Source: Verrucomicrobiia bacterium
GTDB taxonomy: Bacteria > Verrucomicrobiota > Verrucomicrobiia > Verrucomicrobiales > Akkermansiaceae
Direction of reading: 5' to 3'
Assembly: GCA_030432565.1 (NCBI GenBank)
Contig: JAUIGV010000024.1
Coordinates: 1-64,000, forward strand
DNA: 64,000 nt
In this document: one piece after another, positions 45,039 to 54,474 of the stretch
Position numbering within the stretch: position 1 is the stretch's first letter
Layout of the letters: each line of letters begins with the position of its first letter
Made by a program: the position numbers and the translations under genes
Notes under the pieces: generated by a model
The model's input: the letters and a program-made list of their open reading frames with translations, nothing else
Told to the model about the DNA's origin: nothing
The model's database searches: none

Positions 45039-47714
45039 ATGAAAACTCTTACTAAGATCACATCGTTCGCCCCTGCTTATTTCCTGGTTCTATCTCAGAC
45101 AATTACGTTTGGAGCACATATTGAAGCTGTTTGGATTGGTGGAACAGGGCAGCCGGAAGACGAAATTGGCAATTGGACTTTTTCACGTGGAGAAGAAGGG
45201 GATCCGGAAAACCCTTATCGGACCAATTGGGCCGGAGGGGTCATTCCGGGGGAGAATGATACAGACACATATTCAGTGTTTATTGATCGTGGTAATCCGG
45301 AAGGTTCATCGGTGACCGGCGAATGGTATGGTGGGATTAGCGTTCGGGATCTGATACTCGATAGTGATGATTCGCTGACTTTCGTTCCGAGTGGCAGCAA
45401 CAACTATACCCGTAAAATCATCTTTGGGGAATCTGGGGGCGCACGGTCGGCTAACTTGAATGGAGCGTTCTCAATGACTGCGGGTAACAGCTTCGATTGG
45501 GGAGGCGGATTCGTCGTGAATTTTAATGGCGATTTTACCTTCGGTGGATCCGGAACAATGACTGGAACCGGCACTGCGAATCTTATCCAAGGAGGAGTCG
45601 AGCCCTCTACCCTCACTCTTGGTTCTGGACTCACAGTTCAAGGTTCGATGGACATCAATGCCGGTGATTCTCCACTGAATATCGCTGCATTTGTGGATGC
45701 CAATCATATTGAGGGACAGAGCTTGCTTCTTCGAACCAATCCCGGTGTTGCGATGACTGTTGGATCTGGGCTGACAGCATCGGATGGGGGGCGTTTGGAA
45801 ATTCATGCCGCTGATCTTGATTTAAGAAACGGCAGTCTTACGGCGGAAGCAGGTTCACGTATTAGCCTTCTTGATGGACTGGAGATTTCAGGTGGAACTT
45901 TGGCTTCGACCGACACCGGATATCTGGAGACAGCCTATAATTATTGGGCCGACAGCCAAACTGTTACCCTGAACGAAGTCAATCTAACGGGTAGATTGAT
46001 CGTGCAGGGAACCACGGAATTACTCTTACATAATTCAAACACGATCAGTGGTACGCTGGAAGCGGGCTTTGGAACCTCCAACGCCCGCTCGAAGAGCGCC
46101 CGCATCGTTTCAGACGGTAACGTTAGCTTGTTAGGCTCGGGGACCATTCGTTTACTTGACGATGATTACAGTATTATCACTGGCAACAATGCCGAAAATT
46201 CACTGACTTTGAATTCTGCACTGCGAGTGGAAGGGCAAGGGTATATTGGCGGGAATGGTTTGATATTGAACAATGCGGGGACGATTGATGCTGACGCGGA
46301 TGGTCCTGCGCTCACTCTTGATATCCCCGATGACGTCATTTGGAGAAACACTGGAACCATCGAAGCATCGGAGGGCACGGGGAATACTGAATCAGGCACC
46401 CTGTATATCGATGGAGCAGGCACTTTGGATAACCGGGGAGGAACGATTCGGGCTGTAGGTGATTCTTCATTTTTACAACTGTCCTCGGAGGCAAAAGTGA
46501 TCGGAGGCATGCTTCATGGTGACCCGGGTGCTGATGTCGAGTTGGAGGGGGCTGTTCAAGATGTCATCCTAACAGGGGCTACAGTGGTTCCCCAGAGAGC
46601 CATCTTGCAGGCGAGTGGTACGCTGACCAATAACGGGACATTTACTCTGGAATACGGCAATTCGACTTCCGCAGTAGAGCTGGTAGGCGACCTTATTCTC
46701 AATGGGGACGGCACAACTTCTGTGCAAGGCTATTCCAGCTATTCGAGATTTACCGCAGCCGATCAAACGGATTATACCCTGACAATTGGCAGCTCGCATA
46801 CGGTGACAGGAGACGGCTCCATTGGTGCCGCCAGGGTAAATATCGTCAATCGTGGAATCATCACATCTGCGCCAGAGGAATCGACACTTTATGTAAGTCC
46901 AAAGAGCGGGGGAAATTTGATCAATACGGGCACGCTCAGGGCTGACACCAGTACCTTGGTCGTCGGTTATGCAGACGTCGATTCGAGCGGCGGGAAGCTG
47001 GAGATAATGAATGGAGGAAGGCTCAATATTGATAACGGGATGACGCTTGATTCGAATTCCATGGTATCCATCGAACTCAGTCTTCCGACTGCTCGCTTGG
47101 AAGTTGAAGGTGCAGCCTTTCTTGCTGGAACGCTGGAGCTCAAATTGGATCAAGATTACACCCCTTCGCTCGGAGACTCCCTGACGATTGTGGAAACTGC
47201 ATCGTATACCGGAAACTTCGCCAATGTGATCTTACCCACAATGCCTGCGGGATTATCGCTACGCGTGGATTTTTCCAACGGTAACTTGGTGGCGGAGGTT
47301 GTTGAAGGTGACGCCAATCCTCCGACCACATTTGAGAGCTGGGCTGACGAATTCGAAATTCCAGCTGATCGACGCGATCCTCTCGACTGGAATGGTCCTC
47401 TTAAAATTCAAAATCTTATGGCATACAGTATGGGCCTGGATCCGATGAACGTCACTGGTGAAGATATGCCCAAAACTGCTAATCCTGACCCGGAGAGAGG
47501 GGTCATCCATTTGATTTATCGACGCGCCAAAAATTCAAGTGAGGCCACTCTCATGCCCAAAATTTCAGTCGATCTGGAAACATGGTCGAATGTCCATATT
47601 GTAACGGAGACCATTCTCGAGGATGGAGGGACTTGGGAAAAAGTTGATGCCACGATAGAGCTCGCGCCCGGTGGGAACGGCTTCTTCAACTTTGTGGCCG
47701 TTGGGAAACCATAG
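45039..47714 (+). CDS. Large secreted adhesin-like beta-solenoid protein
   Basis: The ATG at 45039 (MKTLTKITSFAPAYFLVLSQ) begins the signal peptide. About 650 residues of short beta-strand repeats follow, rich in G, N, T and S (e.g. TLTLGSGLTVQGSMDINAG, GRLEIHAADLDLRNGSLTA, LDNRGGTIRAVG). They resemble autotransporter-type or PATR-like passenger domains. There is no outer-membrane barrel and no PEP-CTERM tail. The last 130 residues, from FESWADEFEIPADRRDPLD, through MAYSMGLDPMN and HLIYRRAKNSSEATLMPKIS to DLETWSNV, form the C-terminal module also present in the proteins at 17302 and 59891. A cell-surface structural or adhesive role is likely; the ligand is unknown. Confidence 0.75.
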   Translation: MKTLTKITSFAPAYFLVLSQTITFGAHIEAVWIGGTGQPEDEIGNWTFSRGEEGDPENPYRTNWAGGVIPGENDTDTYSVFIDRGNPEGSSVTGEWYGGISVRDLILDSDDSLTFVPSGSNNYTRKIIFGESGGARSANLNGAFSMTAGNSFDWGGGFVVNFNGDFTFGGSGTMTGTGTANLIQGGVEPSTLTLGSGLTVQGSMDINAGDSPLNIAAFVDANHIEGQSLLLRTNPGVAMTVGSGLTASDGGRLEIHAADLDLRNGSLTAEAGSRISLLDGLEISGGTLASTDTGYLETAYNYWADSQTVTLNEVNLTGRLIVQGTTELLLHNSNTISGTLEAGFGTSNARSKSARIVSDGNVSLLGSGTIRLLDDDYSIITGNNAENSLTLNSALRVEGQGYIGGNGLILNNAGTIDADADGPALTLDIPDDVIWRNTGTIEASEGTGNTESGTLYIDGAGTLDNRGGTIRAVGDSSFLQLSSEAKVIGGMLHGDPGADVELEGAVQDVILTGATVVPQRAILQASGTLTNNGTFTLEYGNSTSAVELVGDLILNGDGTTSVQGYSSYSRFTAADQTDYTLTIGSSHTVTGDGSIGAARVNIVNRGIITSAPEESTLYVSPKSGGNLINTGTLRADTSTLVVGYADVDSSGGKLEIMNGGRLNIDNGMTLDSNSMVSIELSLPTARLEVEGAAFLAGTLELKLDQDYTPSLGDSLTIVETASYTGNFANVILPTMPAGLSLRVDFSNGNLVAEVVEGDANPPTTFESWADEFEIPADRRDPLDWNGPLKIQNLMAYSMGLDPMNVTGEDMPKTANPDPERGVIHLIYRRAKNSSEATLMPKISVDLETWSNVHIVTETILEDGGTWEKVDATIELAPGGNGFFNFVAVGKP

Positions 47715-47739
47715 TGCGGTTTGGCGGCCCGGCCTGACT

Positions 47740-48041
47740 CCAGAGATTTGACAGCTCTGAACCGTAGAATCGATGAGGTTGGCTCTTTCGGTTTTGGGGA
47801 TGAATTGGGCTGATCTGCGAAAAGATGGAACGCAGGGGATATTCAGGAAGCGAAGATCTTCGGCCTCCGAATAAAGAGTGCTACCTTCCACGGCGCTTGA
47901 AGCGATTGAGACTACGACCCGTCGGAGCAGGCAAGTAAATCCGTGCATTTGCCCTTGGGGGAACGAGGCTGTTAACTTGTAGACGCTGCAGGCCAACTGA
48001 TCCGCCAATTCGAATGCTCTGAGTTTGGTGTGGATTTTTAC
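47740..48041 (-). pseudogene. Degraded four-helix-bundle (23S rRNA intervening-sequence) protein gene
   Basis: The minus-strand frame reads IHTKLRAFELADQLACSVYK, ASFPQGQMHGFTCLLRRVVV and SIASSAVEGS...SEAEDLRFLNI. This is the N-terminal two thirds of the TIGR02436-type four-helix-bundle family, normally about 115-125 aa. After LRFLNI the expected SLRE.......RLG helix is not recognisable in any one frame. There is no ATG: a good ribosome-binding site (GGGAGGAG) stands 7 nt before GTA, so the start codon itself appears mutated. The track ORF begins internally at a TTG. It is a relic. Confidence 0.6.
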
Positions 48042-48091
48042 CGCGCCACTCCTCCCGTCTCCACCTTGTAGCCTTTAGCGGGAGCTTTCGG

Positions 48092-49537
48092 TTACGCGAG
48101 AATTTCCTTTACGATTTTTCCGTGGACGTCGGTGAGTCGGAAGTCGCGGCCCTGGAAACGGTAGGTGAGTTGTTCGTGGTCGAAGCCGAGGAGGTGAAGG
48201 AGGGTGGCGTGGAGATCGTGGACGTGGACTTTCCCATCAACGACTCCGAAGCCGAGTTCGTCGCTTTGGCCGTGGATGTATCCGCGCTTCAGGCCGGCTC
48301 CGGCCATCCACATGGTGAAGGCTTCGATGTGGTGATCGCGGCCGACGGTCTTGCGATTCTCGCCCATCGGGGTGCGGCCGAATTCTCCGCCCCAGATGAC
48401 AAGGGTGTCGTCAAGCATGCCGCGTTCCTTGAGGTCGAGGACGAGGGCGGCGCTGGCTTGATCGACGTCCTTGCAGACTTTTTCGAAGTCGCTGTTGAGG
48501 TTTTCGCCGGGGCCGCCGTGGCTGTCCCAGTTGGTATGATAGAGTTGCACAAAGCGTGAGCCGCGCTCGATGAGTCGGCGGGCGAGGAGGCAGTTGGAGG
48601 CGAAGGATGATTCGCCGGGTTTGACGCCGTAGCTGTCGAGGGTGCGCTTGGATTCACCGGAGAGATCCATGAGCTCGGGGGCGCTGGTCTGCATGCGGTA
48701 GGCCATTTCGTAGGCGTTGAGACGGGTGAGGATTTCGGGGTCGCCGGTTTCCTTGAGGCGGGCTTGATTGAGGGCGCCGACGGTGTCGTAGAAGCTGCGC
48801 TCGCGTTCGCGGGTGATGCCTTTGGGGCTGCGAAGGTGGAGGATGGCATCGCCTTTGCCCCGGAAGGGGACACCTTGGAATGAGGTCGGGAGAAAACCGC
48901 TGGCCCAGAGGGAATTGCCCGCGCGCGGCCCACGCGGTCCGCTTTGCAGGACGACGAAACCGGGGAGGTTTTCGGATTCGCTGCCGAGACCGTAGGTGAT
49001 CCACGAGCCCATGCTGGGGCGGCCGGGAGCCTGGAAGCCGGTGTTCATGAAGAGCTTGGCGGGGCCGTGGTTGAAGACGTCGGTAGTCATGCCGCGGAGC
49101 CAGACAACTTCATCGACGATTTTGCGGTGGTGCGGAAAGAGTTCGCTGAGGGACATGCCGCACTCTCCATAGCGTGCGAATTTTCGCTGGCTGCCGAGGA
49201 GGGTTTCGTTGCCTTTGAGGAAGGCGAAACGCTTGCCTTCCATGAGGCTCTTGGGCGGAGTCTTGCCGTGGTATTCGCGGAGCTTGGGTTTGTCTTCGAA
49301 GAGATCGAGTTGACTGGGAGCGCCGGCCATGTGGAGGAAGATGACGTTCTTGGCCTTCGCCGGAAGGGGAGGCTTGCGGGCGCTCATTGGCTTCGCCGGG
49401 TCGATGACGGGAAGGTGTCCGGCTTGCAGTTGGCCGATCATGGAGTTGATGGCGATCGTGCCGAGGCCGAGGCCGCAGTCGCGGAAGAAGTGGCGTCGGG
49501 TGCGCTCGGCGAGCCAGCGTTGTTCGAAGTCGTTCAT
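48092..49537 (-). CDS. DUF1501 (sulfatase-fold) exported protein
   Basis: The true start is ATG 49537 (MNDFEQRWLAERTRRHFFRD); the first 173 residues of the ORF in the track lie in a wrong frame of the upstream gene. A Tat-like RTRRHFFRDCGLGLGTIA segment opens the protein. Family motifs are VIFLHMAGAPSQLDLFEDKP, RFVQLYHTNWDSHGG, DTLVIWGGEFGRTPMGE and GRDHHIEAFTMWMAGAGLKRG, all typical of DUF1501, which has the alkaline-phosphatase/sulfatase fold. The start is 4 bp from the stop of the DUF1553 gene, so the pair is an operon. These pairs are hallmarks of Planctomycetes and Verrucomicrobia; their exact reaction is not settled. Confidence 0.9.
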   Translation of the reverse strand: MNDFEQRWLAERTRRHFFRDCGLGLGTIAINSMIGQLQAGHLPVIDPAKPMSARKPPLPAKAKNVIFLHMAGAPSQLDLFEDKPKLREYHGKTPPKSLMEGKRFAFLKGNETLLGSQRKFARYGECGMSLSELFPHHRKIVDEVVWLRGMTTDVFNHGPAKLFMNTGFQAPGRPSMGSWITYGLGSESENLPGFVVLQSGPRGPRAGNSLWASGFLPTSFQGVPFRGKGDAILHLRSPKGITRERERSFYDTVGALNQARLKETGDPEILTRLNAYEMAYRMQTSAPELMDLSGESKRTLDSYGVKPGESSFASNCLLARRLIERGSRFVQLYHTNWDSHGGPGENLNSDFEKVCKDVDQASAALVLDLKERGMLDDTLVIWGGEFGRTPMGENRKTVGRDHHIEAFTMWMAGAGLKRGYIHGQSDELGFGVVDGKVHVHDLHATLLHLLGFDHEQLTYRFQGRDFRLTDVHGKIVKEILA

Positions 49538-49541
49538 GGGC

Positions 49542-52349
49542 TTACTCGCGGGTGATGAAGTTGTCGGTGTTGAGGATGGCGCGGGCGAGGCCGACGAGGG
49601 CGGCGGCTTCGGCGGGCGGGACTTGGGAAGAGAGAAGGTCGTCGGAGAGAAGAGCAGTGGCGGCGCCTTGATCTGTGGAGAAATCATCAACTTGTTGACG
49701 GACGTAGCTGGTGAGAATGGAGAGTTCCTCCGTGCTGGGTTCGCGACACAAGGCGAGTTGGAAGGCATGGCGAATTTTGGGTTCAAGGCCTTCGGGTTGA
49801 TCGCGAAGAAGGCGGGCGGCAAGTCCTTGCGCGATCTCGAGGAAGGCAGGGTCATTCGCGATGGTGAGGGCTTGCAGAGGAGTGTTGGAGCGAACGCGGT
49901 GGGTGCAGACGGTTTGGAAGTCCGGAGCGTCGAAGGTTGAGAGAAGCGGGTAGGGTGCGCTGCGGTAGAAGAAGGTGTACATGGCCCGGCGATATCGATC
50001 AGGTCCGGAGCTGGTGCGCCAGCTTTTGCGGTTCTGGGTGAAGGCATAAATGCCATCGGGTTGGGGCGGGAAGACGCCGGGGCCGCCGATCACGGGGGTG
50101 AAGAGTCCGCTGGCGCTGAGGGCCGCGTCGCGGATAATTTCGGCATCGAGACGAAGGCGGCTTTGGCGGGCGAGGAGGAGATTCCGGGGATCGAGGTCGG
50201 CGAGATCGGGGCGGGCTTTTGAAGAGCGGCGGTAGGTTTCGCTGGTGACGATCAGCCGATGGAGTTTCTTCATCGACCAGCCGTCTTCGATGAAACGCCG
50301 TCCGAGGTAATCGAGGAGATCGGGATGGGTGGGAGGAGACCCCTGGGTGCCAAAGTCTTCTTCGGTTTCGACGAGACCACGTCCGAAGTAGCGCATCCAG
50401 GTGCGGTTGACGGTGACGCGTGGCGTGAGGGGATTGGCGGGGTCGATGAGCCATTTGGCGAGGTCGAGCCGGTTGCGGCGTGAGGTGGGCTCGGGAAGGG
50501 CGGGTTTGACCTTGGAAAGAACTCCGGGGGAGAGTTCGCCGGCGTCCTTGTCTGGGCGGGTGAAGTCGCCGCGGGTGAGGATGTAGGTCGGACGCGGTTT
50601 GGCGAGCTCACGCATCACCATGAGCTTTCCGGTGCGGGGGGTGGCCTGGCCGGGAGCCTTGCCTTTTGGGATAGGAGGAGCGGTGGCGGAGAGATCGAGG
50701 GCAAAGCGGCCGACGAGGTAGTTGTCGTTGAGCATGTGCTCCATGCGAATGGTAAGGGGCTTGCCCTTGGTCGCGATGGGTTTCTCAAAAAGGAGGGTGA
50801 CCGCGTGTTCGGCATTCATTTTGGCCTTCTGGCCCCGGCCGGTGTTGATGGCCCAGCCGGAATTTTTGTCCCGGTTTATGATTGCGGAGGCCGGGAAGCC
50901 GGGTTGTTCGTGATCGGCGAAGGCGGCGGTGAGGCGGATCGGTTTTCCGTCGATGGTCACGTTCAGACCGGTGAGGACAAAGTTGCCGTTGCCGGCGGTG
51001 CCGGGGCCGTTTTCAGGGAGGGATTTGTCGGGGAGGACGCGAAGACGCACGGCGGCCACGGTGTCAAGTTTGGTGGAGATGGTGAGCTCGTAGGTGTCCT
51101 TCGGTTTGGCGGATTTGCTGACGAGGAGAGAGTTGTCCTTCAGGAGCTCCAGGGGAGACCCGGAAGAAGTACGATGGTTTTCGTATTTTACCGAAAGCCA
51201 CTTGGCGGGTTGGTTCGACCCGGATTTGGGAGGAGCGGGAGGTTTGGGGGCATTGTTGAGGATTTCAAATTGCTCCACCTCCACGGTGGGGCCGGTGCTG
51301 TTGGCATCTTCGGTATTGTTGAAAAAGGCGTAGAGTTCGAAGTATTCGCGGTGTGTGATGGGGTCGAACTTGTGGGTGTGGCACTGGGCGCAGCCGACGG
51401 TGAGTCCCAGCCAGACCGCGCCGGTGGTGTTGACGCGGTCGATGACAGATTCGACGCGGAATTGTTCGCGATCAGAACCTCCTTCCTGGTTGATGAGAGT
51501 ATTGCGGTGGAACGCTGAGGCGATGAGCTGGGACTTGGTGCGATTGGGAAGGAGGTCGCCGGCGAGTTGTTCGATGGTGAATTGATCGAAGGGCAGGTCA
51601 TCGTTGAGGGCCTTGATGACCCAGTCACGATAGGGCCACATGTCGCGGCCGCTATCGACGGAGTAGCCGTGGGAGTCGGCGTAGCGGGCCTGGTCGAGCC
51701 AGTGACGTCCCCAGCGTTCGCCGTAGTGCGGGCTGGCGAGGAGGCGATCCACGAGTTGTTCCCAGGCGTCGGAGCTCTTGTCGTTGACGAAGGCTTTGGT
51801 TTCTTCAGGAGTGGGAAGGAGGCCGGTGAGGTCAAGAGAGATCCGTCGAATGAGAGTGGCGCGGTCTGCTGTTGGCGAGGGGGTGACGTCGAGTTTTGAA
51901 AGCGAGGCGTTGATGAAGTAGTCGATGGGGTTCCCTTTCCAGGAAGCGGGTGGGGTGGTTTTGGCGAGCGGCTCGAAGGACCAATGCCCCTGATAGGGAG
52001 CGCCCTGCTCGATCCAGCGACGGAAGAGGGCGACTTCGGAATTGGTGAGGCTGCCTTTCTTGGAGTGGGGCGGCGGCATCGCTTCGTCACCAGTGGCCTC
52101 GGTGACCCGGTAGATGAGCTCGCTGTCGTCTGGTTTTCCGGGAACGATGGCGAAGAATCCGTCATGGTCCTCGAGGGCGCCTTCCCGGGTGTCGAGCCGG
52201 AGATCGGCTTCTCGTTTTTTCTCGTCGGGGCCGTGACAGAAGAAGCACTTGTTCGAGAGGATGGGCCGGATGTCGCGGTTAAAACTCACCTCCTGCGCTG
52301 AGGTAAGTGATGCTAAAGCGAGGGAGAAAAGGATGATGACACGCGCCAT
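49542..52349 (-). CDS. PSD1 / planctomycete cytochrome C-DUF1549-DUF1553 protein
   Basis: The ATG at 52349 (MARVIILFSLALASLTSA) gives a signal peptide; the listed start 19 codons earlier is not needed. PSCyt1: VSFNRDIRPILSNKCFFCHG with the CxxCH heme site, then MPPPHSKKGSLTNSE. DUF1549 (PSCyt2): DYFINASLSKLDVTPS, RRISLDLTGLLPTPEE, YGERWGRHWLDQARYADSHG and CAQCHTHKFDPIT. Between the DUF1549 and DUF1553 parts there is a carbohydrate-binding-like section of about 250 residues. DUF1553: LAKWLIDPANPLTPRVTVNR, FGRGLVETEEDFGTQG and LHRLIVTSETYRRSS. Length is 935 aa. The product is exported and works with the DUF1501 partner. Confidence 0.9.
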   Translation of the reverse strand: MARVIILFSLALASLTSAQEVSFNRDIRPILSNKCFFCHGPDEKKREADLRLDTREGALEDHDGFFAIVPGKPDDSELIYRVTEATGDEAMPPPHSKKGSLTNSEVALFRRWIEQGAPYQGHWSFEPLAKTTPPASWKGNPIDYFINASLSKLDVTPSPTADRATLIRRISLDLTGLLPTPEETKAFVNDKSSDAWEQLVDRLLASPHYGERWGRHWLDQARYADSHGYSVDSGRDMWPYRDWVIKALNDDLPFDQFTIEQLAGDLLPNRTKSQLIASAFHRNTLINQEGGSDREQFRVESVIDRVNTTGAVWLGLTVGCAQCHTHKFDPITHREYFELYAFFNNTEDANSTGPTVEVEQFEILNNAPKPPAPPKSGSNQPAKWLSVKYENHRTSSGSPLELLKDNSLLVSKSAKPKDTYELTISTKLDTVAAVRLRVLPDKSLPENGPGTAGNGNFVLTGLNVTIDGKPIRLTAAFADHEQPGFPASAIINRDKNSGWAINTGRGQKAKMNAEHAVTLLFEKPIATKGKPLTIRMEHMLNDNYLVGRFALDLSATAPPIPKGKAPGQATPRTGKLMVMRELAKPRPTYILTRGDFTRPDKDAGELSPGVLSKVKPALPEPTSRRNRLDLAKWLIDPANPLTPRVTVNRTWMRYFGRGLVETEEDFGTQGSPPTHPDLLDYLGRRFIEDGWSMKKLHRLIVTSETYRRSSKARPDLADLDPRNLLLARQSRLRLDAEIIRDAALSASGLFTPVIGGPGVFPPQPDGIYAFTQNRKSWRTSSGPDRYRRAMYTFFYRSAPYPLLSTFDAPDFQTVCTHRVRSNTPLQALTIANDPAFLEIAQGLAARLLRDQPEGLEPKIRHAFQLALCREPSTEELSILTSYVRQQVDDFSTDQGAATALLSDDLLSSQVPPAEAAALVGLARAILNTDNFITRE

Positions 52350-52526
52350 GTTGGGAGTATTTAAAAGGTGGAGTGCAGTGGGGGCAACCAGGAAGGTTGG
52401 AAACAACCTGCCCCGAGTGGGTTCCTTCGCATTAACGGCAACGATAACTGTGAGGAAGCCTTCGCGTGAAGATCGAAGGATCCATTGTATGATCAGGGGC
52501 TGTTCAAAAAGAGCGGTTCTGCTTTA

Positions 52527-53642
52527 TCACTCCGTGGGCTTCATGATACTCAGGACGTTTGGTGGGAGCCCGCTTGAAGCGAACCAATCGTTGGCAGCAG
52601 CAGGATTTTGATGAAAGTAGCGCTTGCCTGCCCGGATCATGGCGGCTTCGCGAAGACCGGATTGATTGATTTCGGCAGCCCAAGTGACTGCGGTTTTGGG
52701 GTCCTGTCCGGCGAGGGCGCTGATGAATCCGTTGATGGCCTGGTCGCGGTCGCCCGAGACGGGCATATCCTGAAGGGTTTCGGCCACCGCGACGGGGTTT
52801 TCAGTGGTCCATCTGGCAAAGGCGGCGCTCCAGGCGTTTCCTCGCAGTGATCCTTGGGGAAGGGTTTGGGCCCAGTTGAGAGTTGCCTTGATTCCCTGAT
52901 TGCTAACGAGTTCACGGGTGAAGGTGTCCATAGGCCGCCAGTCCGGTCGATCAGGGTTTGCTGAATCCAAGACGTAGTTTGTGGCGACCGCTTCATCATG
53001 ATCAATGAGGCCTTTATAGAGATTTGGTCTGAGCTCGTTTTGAAGATCCTGGCCAAGGCTCTCGAAGAGACTGATGGCGGTAACGGGATCGCTGGTGGCA
53101 AGCCCCGGAAGCATGTTTGCGAGGAAGTTTTGTCGCTGTTCGTCTGGAACCTGATCGAGGAAAGCGAGTGCCGAGTCGGGGGATTTGGAAGCCCAAGCGT
53201 AGTCAAACAGTTTCCGAAGTTCGTCATTTGCCCCGAGTTGGTGCAGGGTGGATCGAAGGGCGATGATTTGAGATGGGCCGAGTGATGAGAGCTCTTTCAA
53301 TATGCGATCGAAGGCGAGGCGCCGTTTGATGGGTGTTCCGGCGGTGATTGATGCTTGAGCCCAGTCTGCGAGTTGTCTTTCGGTTGGTTTCGGGGTTTCT
53401 CTGGCAGCCCCATCTCTGTCTTCATCTGTGCGAAAAGCTCGAGAGCTTGAATCGTCCGATTGATTCCCGTCGGACGATGGTTGAGGGGGGCGATGCGAAT
53501 CGACCTGCTTCTTTTGAGTTTCTTCCGCTAATATTGCTCTCCCGGAATTAAAGTGGGGGGATTCATGCCGAAGCGATCCTGCCGCCCAGGCGGAGAAGGT
53601 GACTAGAGCCCAGGCTCCATGTCGATGGTATGACTGTTTCAT
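52527..53642 (-). CDS. Exported hypothetical protein with helical repeats
   Basis: ATG at 53642; a weak N-terminal hydrophobic segment (GAWALVTFSAWAAGSL) may be a signal peptide or anchor. Residues 35-85 are charged and low-complexity, and the rest is a series of helical units of about 30-40 residues with recurring A...W....P..A, e.g. DYAWASKSPDSALAFLDQVP, AAFARWTTENPVAVAETLQDM and ALAGQDPKTAVTWAAEI. This is a verrucomicrobial repeat type I have seen but cannot name. Length is 371 aa. It stands alone. Confidence 0.65.
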   Translation of the reverse strand: MKQSYHRHGAWALVTFSAWAAGSLRHESPHFNSGRAILAEETQKKQVDSHRPPQPSSDGNQSDDSSSRAFRTDEDRDGAARETPKPTERQLADWAQASITAGTPIKRRLAFDRILKELSSLGPSQIIALRSTLHQLGANDELRKLFDYAWASKSPDSALAFLDQVPDEQRQNFLANMLPGLATSDPVTAISLFESLGQDLQNELRPNLYKGLIDHDEAVATNYVLDSANPDRPDWRPMDTFTRELVSNQGIKATLNWAQTLPQGSLRGNAWSAAFARWTTENPVAVAETLQDMPVSGDRDQAINGFISALAGQDPKTAVTWAAEINQSGLREAAMIRAGKRYFHQNPAAANDWFASSGLPPNVLSIMKPTE

Positions 53643-53823
53643 CTGCTGACTTTGATCGCTAAAGACTGCTTGCCATGGAAACCGGCACTGCAGGAAGAAA
53701 CCGAAGAGTTAAATTACCGTTTCTGATAAAAATGGACAGTGTGATAATCGAAAAACTTCCAGTGTGGCACGACCCAAAAGTATGTGGTGCAATCGGTGGG
53801 TGATGAATGGCGGTCCGAGGAGC

Positions 53824-54465
53824 TTAGCCGTCAAAGCTCCGGCGGTAGGTAGTGGTCGAGGCGTCGGCGTGGTAGATGAGGAGGATGGCGTCTTCGCTGG
53901 CGACCTCGTCGAAAAGGTCCATCATAAATTCCTCCTGGCCCGGCCATGGGTAGACGAAGAAGAGATCGACATCGTCGGGATCGAGGCCGTCGTAAACGGG
54001 AGTGGTGTCGATGGTTGCGCCCCCTGATGTGGTGGCCCGGGGGGGGAGAAGATCTTTGCCGCCGATGCCTTCGCATTCTTCATAGCCCTCGGGGAGGTAG
54101 CTGGTGCAGAGAATTTCGACAGGGATATTGAGGTCTTGGGCCAGTTGGGTCGAGAGTGCGACCAGGCCGTCTTCGATTTCAATCCCAAAGGCTTCGAAGC
54201 CGATGAGAGAGGCCATGCAAGTGGCGATGCCAAAGCCACTGCCCCACTCGCAGAAAACGTTCCCGCGAAGCAGACCTGAGTCCTTGAGAGTGGCGATGGC
54301 GGCGTAGACTTTTTCGGGATTGCTGGGGAGATAGCGCGGGTAGCGTCGGTCGAGGCCCGCGTCGAAGAAGGCGTCGCATCGCTGACCGGCTTCGGCGATC
54401 ATGGCGGTCACACCAGCCGGGATTTTGCCAGGTTTGGGACTGAAGCTCAGTTGTTCGAGGGGCAC
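53824..54465 (-). CDS. SAM-dependent methyltransferase-like protein
   Basis: ATG at 54465. The N-terminal region reaches the SAM-binding glycine motif FCEWGSGFGIATCMASLIG at about residues 70-90, followed by FGIEIEDGLVALSTQL (acidic residue closing the cofactor site) and DVDLFFVYPWPGQEEFMMDLF, where a methyltransferase motif IV would be expected. Length of 213 aa is compatible. The gene begins 9 bp after the stop of the golvesin-like gene, so both may share a transcript. The acceptor is unknown and the call is from fold motifs only. Confidence 0.65.
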   Translation of the reverse strand: MPLEQLSFSPKPGKIPAGVTAMIAEAGQRCDAFFDAGLDRRYPRYLPSNPEKVYAAIATLKDSGLLRGNVFCEWGSGFGIATCMASLIGFEAFGIEIEDGLVALSTQLAQDLNIPVEILCTSYLPEGYEECEGIGGKDLLPPRATTSGGATIDTTPVYDGLDPDDVDLFFVYPWPGQEEFMMDLFDEVASEDAILLIYHADASTTTYRRSFDG

Positions 54466-54474
54466 GGCGGTGAA

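Noticed and set aside
49538-50056. N-terminal 173 residues of the 48092..50056 ORF
   Set aside because: They overlap the DUF1553 gene in another frame; the DUF1501 protein starts at the ATG at 49537.
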